DNA of 64,000 nucleotides, taken from NCBI RefSeq assembly GCF_902829295.1, contig NZ_CADEPL010000056.1:1-64000 (forward strand), read 5' to 3'. Source of the DNA: Vogesella oryzae (GTDB lineage Bacteria > Pseudomonadota > Gammaproteobacteria > Burkholderiales > Chromobacteriaceae). The position numbers and the translations under genes are program-made. Shown piece after piece: positions 25,171 to 34,075 of this stretch (within the stretch, counting starts at the first letter, position 1; each line of letters starts with the position of its first letter). The notes under the pieces are model-generated. The model saw only the letters and a list, made by a program, of their open reading frames with translations. It was not told where the DNA came from and did not search any database.

Positions 25171-26079
25171 TTAATGAGATTGCGATTTCTGGCTACCAAG
25201 CCAGCGGGCAACGATGTTGAGAGTCAGTACGCTGAAGGTGATCAGGATGGAGCCTGCCCACGCCAGGTGATGCCAGTCTTCGTACGGGCTCATGGCGAAC
25301 TGGAAGATCACGATGGGCAGGTTGGCCATCGGCTGGTTCATATTGCTCCAGAACTGGTTATTCAGTGCGGTGAACAGCAGCGGGGCGGTTTCACCGGAAA
25401 TACGGGCCACCGCCAGCAGAATGCCGGTGATCACGCCGGATTTGGCGGCGCGCAGGGTTACCAGCAGGGTGACTTTCCACTGCGGTGCGCCCAAGGCGAA
25501 TGCTGCCTCGCGCAGGCTGCCCGGTACCAGGCGCAGCATGTTCTCGGTGGTGCGGACCACCACCGGAATCACCAGCAGCGCCAGTGCCAGCGAGCCAGCC
25601 CAGCCGGAGAAGTGGCCTACCGAGATGACATACACCTCGTAGATAAACAGGCCAATCACGATGGAGGGTGCCGACAGCAGGATGTCGTTGATGAAGCGGG
25701 TTGCCGGAGCGAGCCAGCCGCGATCACCGAATTCGGCCAGATAGATACCGGCCAGGATGCCTACCGGGGTACCGATCAGTGTGCCGAAGAAGGTCATCTG
25801 CAACGAGCCGGCAATGGCATTGGCCAGCCCGCCGGCCGACCCCGGGGGCGGGGTGATCTTGGTAAACACATCCATGGACAGGCCGGAAAGGCCGTAGTGC
25901 AACAGTGTCCACAGGATCCAGAGCAACCAGAACAGGCCAAAGGCCATTGCCAGGGTGGCCCCAAACATATTGAACTTGTTGACTAGCCGGCGGCGGGCAT
26001 AAATTGCGCGACTGCGGTGTGGTTGACTTGCCATGGGCTTGCTTGCCTTGTCAGTGCGGGCAACATTATTGGTAGTCAT
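25171..26079 (-). CDS. pstA: Phosphate ABC transporter permease PstA
   Basis: The 302-residue inner-membrane permease has about six transmembrane segments and the PstA blocks [38 protein letters not shown] and the EAA-loop region [20 protein letters not shown] that contacts PstB. A basic N-terminal tail of about 35 residues precedes the first segment. It forms the channel with PstC, whose gene ends 9 bases upstream. Confidence 0.96.
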   Translation of the reverse strand: MTTNNVARTDKASKPMASQPHRSRAIYARRRLVNKFNMFGATLAMAFGLFWLLWILWTLLHYGLSGLSMDVFTKITPPPGSAGGLANAIAGSLQMTFFGTLIGTPVGILAGIYLAEFGDRGWLAPATRFINDILLSAPSIVIGLFIYEVYVISVGHFSGWAGSLALALLVIPVVVRTTENMLRLVPGSLREAAFALGAPQWKVTLLVTLRAAKSGVITGILLAVARISGETAPLLFTALNNQFWSNMNQPMANLPIVIFQFAMSPYEDWHHLAWAGSILITFSVLTLNIVARWLGSQKSQSH

Positions 26080-26088
26080 GTTGCCTCC

Positions 26089-27060
26089 TCAGGATGCGCG
26101 GCCTTCCTGCTTCTTCAAGCGCAACAACAGCAGCTTGGAGCAGGCCAGCACGACAAATGTAATAAAGAACAAGATCAGGCCGAGTTCAATCAGCGACCCG
26201 AGATACAGCTCGCCATTGGCCTCGGCAAACTCGTTGGCCAGTGTCGATGCAATGGAGTTGCCGGCATCAAACAGGCCGGTGGAAAAGTTGGAGGAGTTAC
26301 CGATGACAAAGGTTACCGCCATGGTTTCACCCAGTGCCCGGCCCAGACCGAGCATGATGCCGCCCACCACGCCGGTCTTGGTGAATGGCAATACGACATG
26401 GCGCACGACCTCCCAGGTGGTGCCGCCCAGTCCATAGGCGGACTCTTTCAGCATCGGGGGGACGACCTCGAACACGTCGCGCATCACCGACGAGATGAAG
26501 GGGATCACCATGATGGCCAGAATCAGGCCGGCGGTGAACATGCCGATGCCCATTGGCGCGCCCTGGAACAGGAAGCCGACCAGCGGCAGATCGCCCATGT
26601 TTTCCAGAACCCAGGGCTGGACGTACTCGCCGAACAGCGGGGCAAACACGAACAGACCCCACATGCCGTAAATAATCGAAGGAATGCCGGCCAGTAGCTC
26701 GACCGCGATCCCCAGGGGGCGCTTGAGCATCGGCGGACACAGTTCTGTCAGGAACAATGCAATACCAAAGCTGATCGGAACGCCGATCAGCAGAGCAATA
26801 ACCGAGGTCACCAGCGTGCCGAAGATGGGCACCAGGGCGCCGAATTTTTCCGAAACCGGATCCCAGTCACTGCTGGTCAGAAAACCCCAGCCAAAGTGTT
26901 TGATGGTTGGCAGGGCGCCGATCAGCAGCGAAAGCAGGATGCCGAGCAGCAGCGCCAGAACCAGGAAGGCGAAGCTTCGGGTCAGCAGGCGGAACAGGGC
27001 GTCAAGCATCATCTGTCGTTTGAGATGTGCTGCGTTCTGGGTGTTTTCCATGTTGCTCAC
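26089..27060 (-). CDS. pstC: Phosphate ABC transporter permease PstC
   Basis: The 323-residue permease has about six membrane segments, with PstC-type blocks [59 protein letters not shown] and the EAA loop [20 protein letters not shown]. It pairs with PstA. It is separated from pstS by 70 bases containing a hairpin that probably reduces read-through, so that the binding protein is made in excess. Confidence 0.96.
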   Translation of the reverse strand: MSNMENTQNAAHLKRQMMLDALFRLLTRSFAFLVLALLLGILLSLLIGALPTIKHFGWGFLTSSDWDPVSEKFGALVPIFGTLVTSVIALLIGVPISFGIALFLTELCPPMLKRPLGIAVELLAGIPSIIYGMWGLFVFAPLFGEYVQPWVLENMGDLPLVGFLFQGAPMGIGMFTAGLILAIMVIPFISSVMRDVFEVVPPMLKESAYGLGGTTWEVVRHVVLPFTKTGVVGGIMLGLGRALGETMAVTFVIGNSSNFSTGLFDAGNSIASTLANEFAEANGELYLGSLIELGLILFFITFVVLACSKLLLLRLKKQEGRAS

Positions 27061-27077
27061 ATTAGCGTATTACAGAC

Positions 27078-27107
27078 AAAAAGCCGGGAGACTTTCGTCC
27101 CCGGCTT
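27078..27107 (-). terminator. Attenuating hairpin between pstS and pstC
   Basis: AAGCCGGG and CCCGGCTT pair around an internal mismatch and loop; read on the minus strand the stem is followed by TTTTTGTC. It sits inside the operon, so it is likely a partial terminator that sets PstS above the membrane subunits. Confidence 0.75.
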
Positions 27108-27130
27108 ATCTGGTAGTCAACTCTACCGGG

Positions 27131-28168
27131 TTACTTCCATACTTGGGCGCCGGAGGCGTTGGTGATCTGCTTCCAGCTGGTGCGGATCAGCGACTTCACG
27201 GTAGCCGGCATCGGAACATAGTCAAGCTGGGTGGCGGTAGCGTCGCCATTGTTGTAAGCCCAGTCGAAGAACTTCAGTGCTTCGGTGCCCTGTTCCGGCT
27301 TGTCCTGCTTCTTGTGCATCAGGATAAAGGTCGCACTGGCGATCGGCCAGCTGTCCTTGCCCGGCTGGTTGGTCAGGATCAGGTAGAAATCCTTGGCCTT
27401 GGCCCAGTCGGCACCAGCGGCAGCCGCCTTGAAGGTGGTGTCATCCGGCTGAACAAAGCTGCCGGCGCTGTTCTGCATGGCTGCGTGGGCAATCTTGTTC
27501 TGCTTGGCGTAAGCATATTCAACGTAGCCGATAGCACCCTTGATACGGGTTACATAGTTGGCCACACCTTCATTGCCCTTGCCGCCAACACCGGTTTTCC
27601 AGTTAACAGCGGTATTGGAACCGATGCTGCTGCTCCATTCCGGCGACACTTTGGACAGGTAGTTGGTAAATACAAAAGTGGTGCCGGAGCCGTCGGAGCG
27701 ACGAACAACGGTAATTTTCTGATCCGGCAGCTTCACGCCCGGGTTCAGCTTGGCCAGGGCAGCATCGTTCCAGTTGCTGATCTTGCCCAGGTAAATGTCT
27801 GCCAGCAGGGGACCGGTCAGCTTCAGTTGGCCTGCGGTGATGCCTGGCAGGTTTACTACCGGTACAACGCCACCGATAACGGTCGGGAACTGGGTCAGAC
27901 CGGATTTTTCCAGATCTTCAGGCTTCAGCGGCATGTCGGAGGCGCCGAAATCGACAGTCTTGGACTGGATCTGCTTGATGCCACCGCCGGAGCCGATCGA
28001 CTGGTAGTTCATGTTGTTGTTGGTCTTGGCCTTGTAGGCCTCAGCCCACTTGGCGTACAGCGGATACGGGAAAGTGGCGCCAGCGCCAGTGATATCGGCT
28101 GCCATTGCATTGCCAACAACAAAACCGGACATTGCCAGGGTGACGGCCCAACGAGTAGTGAAGTTCAT
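27131..28168 (-). CDS. pstS: Phosphate ABC transporter substrate-binding protein
   Basis: The 345-residue periplasmic protein has a Sec signal peptide (MNFTTRWAVTLAMSGFVVGNAMA, cleavage about residue 23) and PstS phosphate-binding loops: ITGAGATFPYPLYAKWAEAY at the mature N-terminus, GSGGGIKQIQSKTVDFGASD, and RRSDGSGTTFVFTNYL. It captures phosphate and delivers it to PstCA. It is the first gene of the operon, and a Pho-box-like site lies about 56 bases upstream of its start. Confidence 0.97.
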   Translation of the reverse strand: MNFTTRWAVTLAMSGFVVGNAMAADITGAGATFPYPLYAKWAEAYKAKTNNNMNYQSIGSGGGIKQIQSKTVDFGASDMPLKPEDLEKSGLTQFPTVIGGVVPVVNLPGITAGQLKLTGPLLADIYLGKISNWNDAALAKLNPGVKLPDQKITVVRRSDGSGTTFVFTNYLSKVSPEWSSSIGSNTAVNWKTGVGGKGNEGVANYVTRIKGAIGYVEYAYAKQNKIAHAAMQNSAGSFVQPDDTTFKAAAAGADWAKAKDFYLILTNQPGKDSWPIASATFILMHKKQDKPEQGTEALKFFDWAYNNGDATATQLDYVPMPATVKSLIRTSWKQITNASGAQVWK

Positions 28169-28223
28169 GCTTGCTCCGAAGTTGAAGTACGCGTTTCGAC
28201 GGTTCGGATGCTAGAGCTTTGTC

Positions 28224-28241
28224 GTTTCAGAAATATTACAG
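28224..28241 (-). promoter_or_regulatory. Candidate Pho box upstream of pstS
   Basis: On the minus strand the sequence reads CTGTAAT-ATTT-CTGAAAC. The Pho-box consensus is two CTGTCAT units spaced by four A/T-rich bases; here the first unit matches 6 of 7 and the second 4 of 7, with the right spacing. It would bind PhoB under phosphate starvation. Confidence 0.5.
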
Positions 28242-28275
28242 TTAGTCACATACGGTCCGACTAATGGTCAACTGC

Positions 28276-28281
28276 TATAAT
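28276..28281 (+). promoter_or_regulatory. Candidate -10 element for tpiA
   Basis: A consensus TATAAT lies 37 bases before the tpiA ATG. No good -35 is visible at 16-18 bases upstream (CGGTCC). The element sits in the 149-base region shared with the divergent pstS promoter. Confidence 0.45.
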
Positions 28282-28317
28282 CCGCCGCTGTAAAAAGGAT
28301 AGACACGGAGACGGGCG

Positions 28318-29064
28318 ATGCAAGACAAGCTGGTGTTGGGTAACTGGAAGATGAACGGTCGCCTTGCGGCCAACCTTGCATTACTGCAGGCCATGCTGGC
28401 AGATGTAGACATTAATAGGGAGGGGGTCGGTATCGCGGCGCCCTATCCTTATCTTGCGCAACTGGGCGAGCTGTTTGCTGGTAGCAAGCTGGCGGTCGCA
28501 GCGCAGGATGTCAGTCGCTATGCAGCAGATGGTGCCTTTACCGGTGAAGTCAGTGCCGCAATGCTGGCCGATATGGGGTGCCGCTATGTGTTGATTGGTC
28601 ATTCCGAGCGCCGCCAGTATTTTGCCGAGGATGATGCATGTTTGCGCCAGAAGTTGCTGGCTGCGGTGGCTGAGGGCCTGATCCCGGTTTACTGCGTAGG
28701 CGAGACGTTGGGGGAGCGCGAAGCCGGGCGTTTTGCCGACGTCATCGGCGAGCAACTCATGGTGCTGGATGCAATTGCCGGCAAGGAATATGTTGTGGCA
28801 TACGAGCCGGTTTGGGCGATCGGAACCGGGCGTGTCGCCAGTATCGAGCAAATCGACGAAGCGCATCGCCTGATTCTGGAGCGCGTGTTGCATTGCCATG
28901 GGGCGTCTGCTAGTATTCGCGTCCTCTATGGCGGAAGCGTCAAAGCCGATAACGCCGACGCAATCCTGTCGCTTGCAAGTGTTGGCGGCGCCTTAGTTGG
29001 CGGGGCCTCCCTCGAAGTTCAAGGGTTTGGCAAGATTTGTCAGTCGGCTAAAAAGACTTTATAA
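28318..29064 (+). CDS. tpiA: Triose-phosphate isomerase
   Basis: This 248-residue glycolytic enzyme interconverts dihydroxyacetone phosphate and glyceraldehyde 3-phosphate. All catalytic parts are present: GNWKMNGR with the Lys near residue 11, [10 protein letters not shown] with the catalytic His (about 96), [11 protein letters not shown] with the catalytic Glu (about 165), and the phosphate loop [11 protein letters not shown]. It lies just before secG, a common tpiA-secG-tRNA-Leu-nuo arrangement in betaproteobacteria. The window-wide word, in its extended form, occurs at 28366. Confidence 0.98.
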   Translation: MQDKLVLGNWKMNGRLAANLALLQAMLADVDINREGVGIAAPYPYLAQLGELFAGSKLAVAAQDVSRYAADGAFTGEVSAAMLADMGCRYVLIGHSERRQYFAEDDACLRQKLLAAVAEGLIPVYCVGETLGEREAGRFADVIGEQLMVLDAIAGKEYVVAYEPVWAIGTGRVASIEQIDEAHRLILERVLHCHGASASIRVLYGGSVKADNADAILSLASVGGALVGGASLEVQGFGKICQSAKKTL

Positions 29065-29065
29065 T

Positions 29066-29410
29066 ATGGAACTTCTGAATACTTTTGCACTTGTCGCGCT
29101 AATTGTTTCGGCGCTGACTATTATCGTCCTTGTCCTGATGCAGCATGGCAAGGGGGCAGATATGGGTGCCGCTTTTGGTAGTGGTGCATCTGGCAGTCTG
29201 TTTGGTGCAACGGGTTCCGCAAATTTCCTGAGTAGGGCTACTGCGTTGGCGGCAGTCGTATTCTTTTCGATGTTGATGCTGATCAGTTATTTGCATGTTG
29301 CTGCTACCAGCAAGCTTGGCGTGATGGATACGGCAGTCGAAAATGTTGCTCCGCAAATCCCGAGCGGAGCAGCAAAGGATAAAAGCTCCGGCAAAGTAAT
29401 TCCGGAGTAA
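29066..29410 (+). CDS. secG: Preprotein translocase subunit SecG
   Basis: The 114-residue inner-membrane protein has two membrane segments (about 4-24 and 54-73) joined by the conserved Gly-rich loop LMQHGKGADMGAAFGSGAS. SecG assists SecYE-SecA protein export. ATG 29066 lies one base after the tpiA stop codon; AAAAGACTT upstream gives little ribosome-site match, so translational coupling to tpiA is likely. Confidence 0.96.
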   Translation: MELLNTFALVALIVSALTIIVLVLMQHGKGADMGAAFGSGASGSLFGATGSANFLSRATALAAVVFFSMLMLISYLHVAATSKLGVMDTAVENVAPQIPSGAAKDKSSGKVIPE

Positions 29411-29425
29411 CAATCTAGAGTATTG

Positions 29426-29510
29426 CCGACATGGTGAAATTGGTAGACACGCTATCTTGAGGGGGTAGTGGCCGTAGGCTGTGTGAGTTCGAGTCTCACT
29501 GTCGGCACCA
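29426..29510 (+). tRNA. tRNA-Leu (anticodon GAG)
   Basis: An 85-base cloverleaf with acceptor arms GCCGACA/TGTCGGC, the long variable arm typical of tRNA-Leu, T-arm GAGTTCGAGTCTC and an encoded CCA end. The anticodon stem CTATC/GGTAG encloses loop TTGAGGG, giving GAG, which reads CUC and CUU. It lies 15 bases after secG. Confidence 0.97.
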
Positions 29511-29518
29511 CATTCAAT

Positions 29519-29552
29519 AAACAGGCCGCCGGGATTCCGGTGGCCTGTTTTG
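29519..29552 (+). terminator. Terminator after tRNA-Leu
   Basis: A 14 bp stem (AAACAGGCCGCCGG with CCGGTGGCCTGTTT, one G-U pair) with a GATT loop, followed by TGTTTGG. It lies between the tRNA and the nuo operon. Confidence 0.85.
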
Positions 29553-29562
29553 TTTGGAGTCT

Positions 29563-29590
29563 AAGGAGGTCTTTGGCCTCCTTTCTTTTA
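29563..29590 (+). terminator. Second hairpin directly before nuoA
   Basis: AAGGAGG and CCTCCTT pair around a 7-base loop, followed by TCTTTTA. The left arm is an anti-Shine-Dalgarno-complementary AGGAGG but sits too far (about 35 bases) from the nuoA ATG to act as its ribosome site. Confidence 0.55.
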
Positions 29591-29604
29591 GGGGTGTGCG
29601 GGAA

Positions 29605-29961
29605 ATGCTGCAAAATTACTTTCCCATTCTGTTGTTTGTCATCGTCGGCCTGCTGGTCGGGGTGGGGCCTCTGTTACTGGGTTGGCTGTTGGCGCCCAAT
29701 CGGCCTGATCCCGAAAAGCTGTCTCCCTACGAGTGCGGCTTCGAAGCTTTTGAAGACGCACGGATGAAGTTTGACGTTCGGTATTACCTGATCGCCATCT
29801 TGTTCATCCTGTTCGATCTGGAGATCGCCTTTCTGTTCCCATGGGCCGTCGTGTTCAAGGAACTGGGTGCGTATGGCTTCGGCGTGATGCTGGAGTTTCT
29901 CACCGTCCTGACGCTTGGCTTCGTATACATGTGGAAAAAAGGAGCTCTGGAATGGGAGTAG
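29605..29961 (+). CDS. nuoA: NADH-quinone oxidoreductase subunit A
   Basis: The 118-residue membrane subunit of complex I has three membrane segments and the family block [20 protein letters not shown] followed by [20 protein letters not shown]. It opens the nuoABCDEFGHIJKLMN operon. ATG 29605 is chosen because the conserved sequence begins [11 protein letters not shown]; the frame is open further upstream. The end overlaps nuoB by 10 bases. Confidence 0.97.
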   Translation: MLQNYFPILLFVIVGLLVGVGPLLLGWLLAPNRPDPEKLSPYECGFEAFEDARMKFDVRYYLIAILFILFDLEIAFLFPWAVVFKELGAYGFGVMLEFLTVLTLGFVYMWKKGALEWE

Positions 29962-30428
29962 AGGGCGTTCTCGAAAAGGGGTTTGTCACCACGACGGCGG
30001 ACAAACTCATCAACTGGACCCGTACTGGTTCCCTGTGGCCGATGACTTTCGGTCTCGCCTGCTGTGCGGTTGAAATGATGCACGCGGGCGCTGCGCGTTA
30101 TGACCTGGACCGCTTCGGTATCGTATTTCGTCCAAGTCCACGCCAATCCGACCTGATGATCGTGGCTGGCACCTTGTGTAACAAGATGGCTCCGGCTTTG
30201 CGCAAGGTGTACGACCAGATGGCGGAGCCCCGCTGGGTGATTTCCATGGGGTCCTGTGCCAATGGTGGTGGCTACTATCATTACTCCTATTCCGTCGTGC
30301 GCGGTTGCGACCGCATCGTGCCGGTGGATGTCTATGTTCCGGGCTGTCCTCCGACTGCCGAGGCGCTGCTGTACGGCATCATCCAGCTGCAGAACAAGAT
30401 CAAGCGAACCAATACCATCGCCCGTTGA
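29952..30428 (+). CDS. nuoB: NADH-quinone oxidoreductase subunit B
   Basis: The 158-residue subunit ligates the terminal iron-sulfur cluster N2 that reduces quinone. The ligands are visible in [10 protein letters not shown] (adjacent Cys pair), [12 protein letters not shown] and [14 protein letters not shown] 29952 overlaps the nuoA stop, and the protein start [11 protein letters not shown] is typical of the betaproteobacterial enzyme. Confidence 0.98.
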   Translation: MGVEGVLEKGFVTTTADKLINWTRTGSLWPMTFGLACCAVEMMHAGAARYDLDRFGIVFRPSPRQSDLMIVAGTLCNKMAPALRKVYDQMAEPRWVISMGSCANGGGYYHYSYSVVRGCDRIVPVDVYVPGCPPTAEALLYGIIQLQNKIKRTNTIAR

Positions 30429-30437
30429 GGTAAAACC

Positions 30438-31031
30438 ATGTCCGTGAAAATGGAAAAGCTCAAAACGGCGGTTGAAGAGGTGCTGGGCGATAAGCTCGTT
30501 AGCACCAAGATCGCACTGGATGAGCTGACCGTGGTGTGCAAGGCCGCCGATACTCTGGCAGTGATGACCGCCCTGCGCGACCACGACACCCTGTCGTTCG
30601 AACAATGTATCGACGTCTGTGGTATGGACTACAGCACTTACAAGGACCAGCCTTGGGATGGTCCGCGTTTTGCTGTGGTCTACCATCTGCTGTCGCTCAA
30701 ACATAATGTGCGCGTGCGCGTGCGCATCTTCGCCGAGGACGACAGCTTCCCGGTCGTGCCGTCGGTTGCGGATATCTGGTCTGCGGCCAACTGGTTCGAG
30801 CGTGAAGCCTTCGATCTGTACGGTATCGTATTCGATGGCCACCCGGACCTGCGTCGTCTGCTGACAGACTACGGTTTTGTCGGCCATCCGTTCCGCAAGG
30901 ATTTCCCGCTGTCCGGTCACGTCGAGATGCGTTACGACGCAGCCCAGCAGCGCGTTATCTATCAGCCGGTTACCATCGAGCCGCGCGAAATCACGCCGCG
31001 CATCATCCGCGAGGAGAACTACGGTGGCTGA
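30438..31031 (+). CDS. nuoC: NADH-quinone oxidoreductase subunit C
   Basis: The 197-residue peripheral-arm subunit has the 30 kDa-subunit signature [20 protein letters not shown] and [16 protein letters not shown]. It is a separate gene here, not fused to nuoD as in enterobacteria. It starts 9 bases after nuoB with a GAGGT ribosome site and overlaps the nuoD start. The window-wide word occurs at 30783. Confidence 0.97.
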   Translation: MSVKMEKLKTAVEEVLGDKLVSTKIALDELTVVCKAADTLAVMTALRDHDTLSFEQCIDVCGMDYSTYKDQPWDGPRFAVVYHLLSLKHNVRVRVRIFAEDDSFPVVPSVADIWSAANWFEREAFDLYGIVFDGHPDLRRLLTDYGFVGHPFRKDFPLSGHVEMRYDAAQQRVIYQPVTIEPREITPRIIREENYGG

Positions 31032-32277
31032 AATCCGTAACTACACGCTGAACTTCGGTCCGCAACACCCGGCAGCGCACGGTGTGCTGCGTCTGGTGCT
31101 GGAGCTGGATGGTGAGGTTGTACAGCGTGCCGACCCGCATATTGGCCTGCTGCACCGCGGTACCGAGAAGCTGGCCGAAAGCAAGACATTTATCCAGTCT
31201 CTGCCGTACATGGACCGTCTGGACTATGTGTCCATGATGTGTAACGAGCACGCTTACTGCCTGGCTATCGAAAAGCTGGCCGGTATCGAAGTGCCGCTGC
31301 GTGCGCAATACATCCGTGTGATGTTTGCCGAGATCACCCGAATCCTGAACCACCTGTTGTGGATCGGTGCTCACGCACTGGATATCGGCGCAATGACCAT
31401 GTTCTTATACGCCTTCCGTGAGCGTGAAGACCTGATGGACTGCTATGAGGCCGTGTCCGGTGCCCGTATGCATGCTGCCTACTTCCGCCCCGGTGGTGTC
31501 TATCGTGATCTGCCGGACTCCATGCCGCAGTACACCGTTTCCAAGATCAAGAACGCTCGTGAACTGGCCAAGCTCAATGAAGGCCGCCAGGGCACCATGC
31601 TCGATTTCATCGAAGACTTCACCAAGCGCTTCCCGGAAAAAATCGACGAGTACGAAACCCTGCTTACCGATAACCGTATCTGGAAGCAGCGTACCGTCGG
31701 TATTGGCGTTGTGTCACCGGAGCGTGCCAAGAACATGGGCCTCACCGGCGCCATGCTGCGCGGTTCGGGTATCGCCTGGGATCTGCGCAAGACCCAACCG
31801 TACGATGTATACGATCGCGTCGAGTTCGACGTACCTGTCGGCGTGACTGGTGACTGTTACGACCGTTACCTGGTGCGCGTGGAAGAAATGCGTCAGTCCA
31901 ACCGCATCGTCGAACAGTGCGTTGCTTGGCTGAAGGCCAACCCGGGTCCGGTCATCACCGAGAACCACAAGTTCGCTCCGCCGAGCCGTGAAGACATGAA
32001 GTCGAACATGGAGGAGCTGATCCACCACTTCAAACTGTTTACCGAAGGCATGCATGTGCCGGAAGGCGAAGCCTATGCCGCGGTGGAACATCCGAAGGGT
32101 GAGTTCGGTATTTACCTTGTGTCCGACGGTGCCAACAAGCCGTACCGCCTGAAGATCCGCGCACCTGGCTATGCCCACCTGGCAGCCCTGGACGAAATGT
32201 CGCGCGGCCACATGATTGCCGACGTGGTGGCAATCATCGGTACCCAGGATATCGTATTTGGGGAGATCGACCGCTGA
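31024..32277 (+). CDS. nuoD: NADH-quinone oxidoreductase subunit D
   Basis: The 417-residue 49 kDa-type subunit lines the quinone site. Conserved parts: [34 protein letters not shown], the central [14 protein letters not shown] and the C-terminal [18 protein letters not shown] at 31024 is taken as start since the conserved N-terminus [11 protein letters not shown] follows directly and GAGGAG lies 10 bases upstream; this overlaps the nuoC stop by 8 bases. Confidence 0.97.
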   Translation: MAEIRNYTLNFGPQHPAAHGVLRLVLELDGEVVQRADPHIGLLHRGTEKLAESKTFIQSLPYMDRLDYVSMMCNEHAYCLAIEKLAGIEVPLRAQYIRVMFAEITRILNHLLWIGAHALDIGAMTMFLYAFREREDLMDCYEAVSGARMHAAYFRPGGVYRDLPDSMPQYTVSKIKNARELAKLNEGRQGTMLDFIEDFTKRFPEKIDEYETLLTDNRIWKQRTVGIGVVSPERAKNMGLTGAMLRGSGIAWDLRKTQPYDVYDRVEFDVPVGVTGDCYDRYLVRVEEMRQSNRIVEQCVAWLKANPGPVITENHKFAPPSREDMKSNMEELIHHFKLFTEGMHVPEGEAYAAVEHPKGEFGIYLVSDGANKPYRLKIRAPGYAHLAALDEMSRGHMIADVVAIIGTQDIVFGEIDR

Positions 32278-32777
32278 TGCTATCCGCTGAATCCCTGGCA
32301 AAAATTGATCGCGAGCTGGCGAAGTATCCGGCCGATCAGGCTCGTTCTGCTGTGATGGGCGCCCTGCGCATCGCATTGACCGAGCGCCGTGAGAAAGGTG
32401 CAACGCCGGAAGAGCGTTGTCTCAATTCGGAAGTGATCGAATTCGTCGCCAACTATATCGGCATTGCGCCGGTGGCCGCGTACGAAGTCGCCACTTTCTA
32501 CAACATGTACGACATGAAGCCGGTGGGCAAGCACAAGATTACCGTGTGCACCAATCTGCCCTGTGCGCTGCGTGGCGGCATGAATGCTGCCGAATACATC
32601 GGCAAGAAACTGGGCATCCATCTGGGCGAAACCACTGCCGACGGCAAGTTCACCCTGCTGGAAGGCGAGTGCATGGGTGCCTGTGGCGATGCGCCGGTAC
32701 TGCTGGTGAATAACCACTCCATGTGCAGCTTCATGACCCCTGAAGCCATCGATAAGAAACTGGCGGAGTTGGAATAA
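32277..32777 (+). CDS. nuoE: NADH-quinone oxidoreductase subunit E
   Basis: The 166-residue thioredoxin-like subunit carries the 2Fe-2S cluster N1a; ligands are in [12 protein letters not shown] (C-x4-C) and [16 protein letters not shown] (C-x3-C). It is part of the NADH dehydrogenase module with NuoF and NuoG. Start and stop overlap the neighbours (TGATG with nuoD, TAATG with nuoF). Confidence 0.97.
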   Translation: MLSAESLAKIDRELAKYPADQARSAVMGALRIALTERREKGATPEERCLNSEVIEFVANYIGIAPVAAYEVATFYNMYDMKPVGKHKITVCTNLPCALRGGMNAAEYIGKKLGIHLGETTADGKFTLLEGECMGACGDAPVLLVNNHSMCSFMTPEAIDKKLAELE

Positions 32778-34072
32778 TGGCTATCTTCGTCAAAGGCGTG
32801 ATTTTCGAGGGTGTGGACACTACTGCACCTGATTGCTGGCACATCGATGCCTACATGGCGCGCGGCGGTTACCAGGCTCTGAAGAAGATCTTGGACAACA
32901 AGATGCCGCAGGAAGACGTCATCGCGGAAGTGAAGAACTCCGGTTTGCGTGGTCGTGGCGGTGCAGGCTTCCCCACCGGCCTGAAGTGGAGCTTCATGCC
33001 GCGTTCGTTCCCGGGCGACAAATACGTGGTATGCAACACCGACGAGGGCGAACCGGGTACCTTCAAGGACCGCGACATCCTGCTGTATAACCCGCATGCA
33101 CTGATCGAAGGCATGATCATTGCGGGCTACGCCATGGGTTGCAAGGCCGGCTACAACTATATCCACGGCGAAATTTTCGAAGCCTACGAGCTGTTCGAAG
33201 CGGCGCTGGACGAGGCCCGCAAGGCCGGTTTCCTGGGGCAGAACATCCTGGGTACCGACTTCAGCTTCGACCTGTTTGCCCACCATGGTTATGGCGCCTA
33301 CATCTGTGGCGAGGAAACCGCGCTGCTGGAGTCGCTGGAAGGCAAGAAAGGCCAACCGCGCTTCAAGCCGCCGTTCCCGGCCAGCTTCGGTCTTTACGGC
33401 AAGCCGACCACCATCAACAACACCGAATCTTTCGCCTCGGTACCGTTCATCATCCGTGATGGCGGGCAGAAATTCCTGGAAGCCGGCAAGCCGAACAACG
33501 GTGGTACCAAGCTGTTCTCGATTTCCGGCCATGTGAACCGTCCGGGTAACTACGAGATTCCGCTGGGCACCCCGTTTGCCACGTTGCTGGAAATGGCCGG
33601 CGGCATGAAGGATGGCAAGAAGCTCAAGGCGGTGATCCCCGGTGGCTCCTCCGCACCGGTGCTGCCGGGCGAGGTGATGATGGAGCTGACCATGGATTAC
33701 GACAGCATCGCCAAGGCCGGCTCCATGCTGGGCTCCGGTGCGGTCATCGTGATGAATGAAGACGTATGCATGGTGAAGGCGCTGGAGCGTCTGGCCTACT
33801 TCTATCACGAAGAGTCTTGCGGTCAGTGTACGCCGTGCCGTGAAGGTACCGGCTGGCTGTACAAGGTCATCCACCGCATTGCCAACGGCGAAGGCCGCGA
33901 AGGCGATCTGGAATTGCTGGAGTCCGTCGGCAACAACATGGCAGGCCGCACCATCTGCGCGCTGGCCGATGCTGCCGTGTTCCCGGTTCGAAGCTTCACC
34001 AAACACTTCCGACACGAGTTCGAACATCTGATCGAGCACAAGAAGTCTTTGGTAGATCACAAATGGTGTTGA
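32777..34072 (+). CDS. nuoF: NADH-quinone oxidoreductase subunit F
   Basis: The 431-residue subunit binds NADH and FMN and holds cluster N3. Motifs: [15 protein letters not shown] (NADH loop, about residue 62), [13 protein letters not shown] (FMN, about 90), [17 protein letters not shown], and [14 protein letters not shown] with three of the N3 Cys ligands (about 347-357). It starts at the overlapped nuoE stop and is followed after 3 bases by nuoG. Confidence 0.98.
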   Translation: MAIFVKGVIFEGVDTTAPDCWHIDAYMARGGYQALKKILDNKMPQEDVIAEVKNSGLRGRGGAGFPTGLKWSFMPRSFPGDKYVVCNTDEGEPGTFKDRDILLYNPHALIEGMIIAGYAMGCKAGYNYIHGEIFEAYELFEAALDEARKAGFLGQNILGTDFSFDLFAHHGYGAYICGEETALLESLEGKKGQPRFKPPFPASFGLYGKPTTINNTESFASVPFIIRDGGQKFLEAGKPNNGGTKLFSISGHVNRPGNYEIPLGTPFATLLEMAGGMKDGKKLKAVIPGGSSAPVLPGEVMMELTMDYDSIAKAGSMLGSGAVIVMNEDVCMVKALERLAYFYHEESCGQCTPCREGTGWLYKVIHRIANGEGREGDLELLESVGNNMAGRTICALADAAVFPVRSFTKHFRHEFEHLIEHKKSLVDHKWC

Positions 34073-34075
34073 GCG

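Noticed and set aside
22665-28366. Stretch of 5.7 kb (pit-pst) without the window-wide word, suggesting recent transfer
   Set aside because: With about 56 copies in 64 kb, a gap of this size is not unexpected, and a similar gap lies inside the nuo operon (37965-43365). Base composition does not look foreign.
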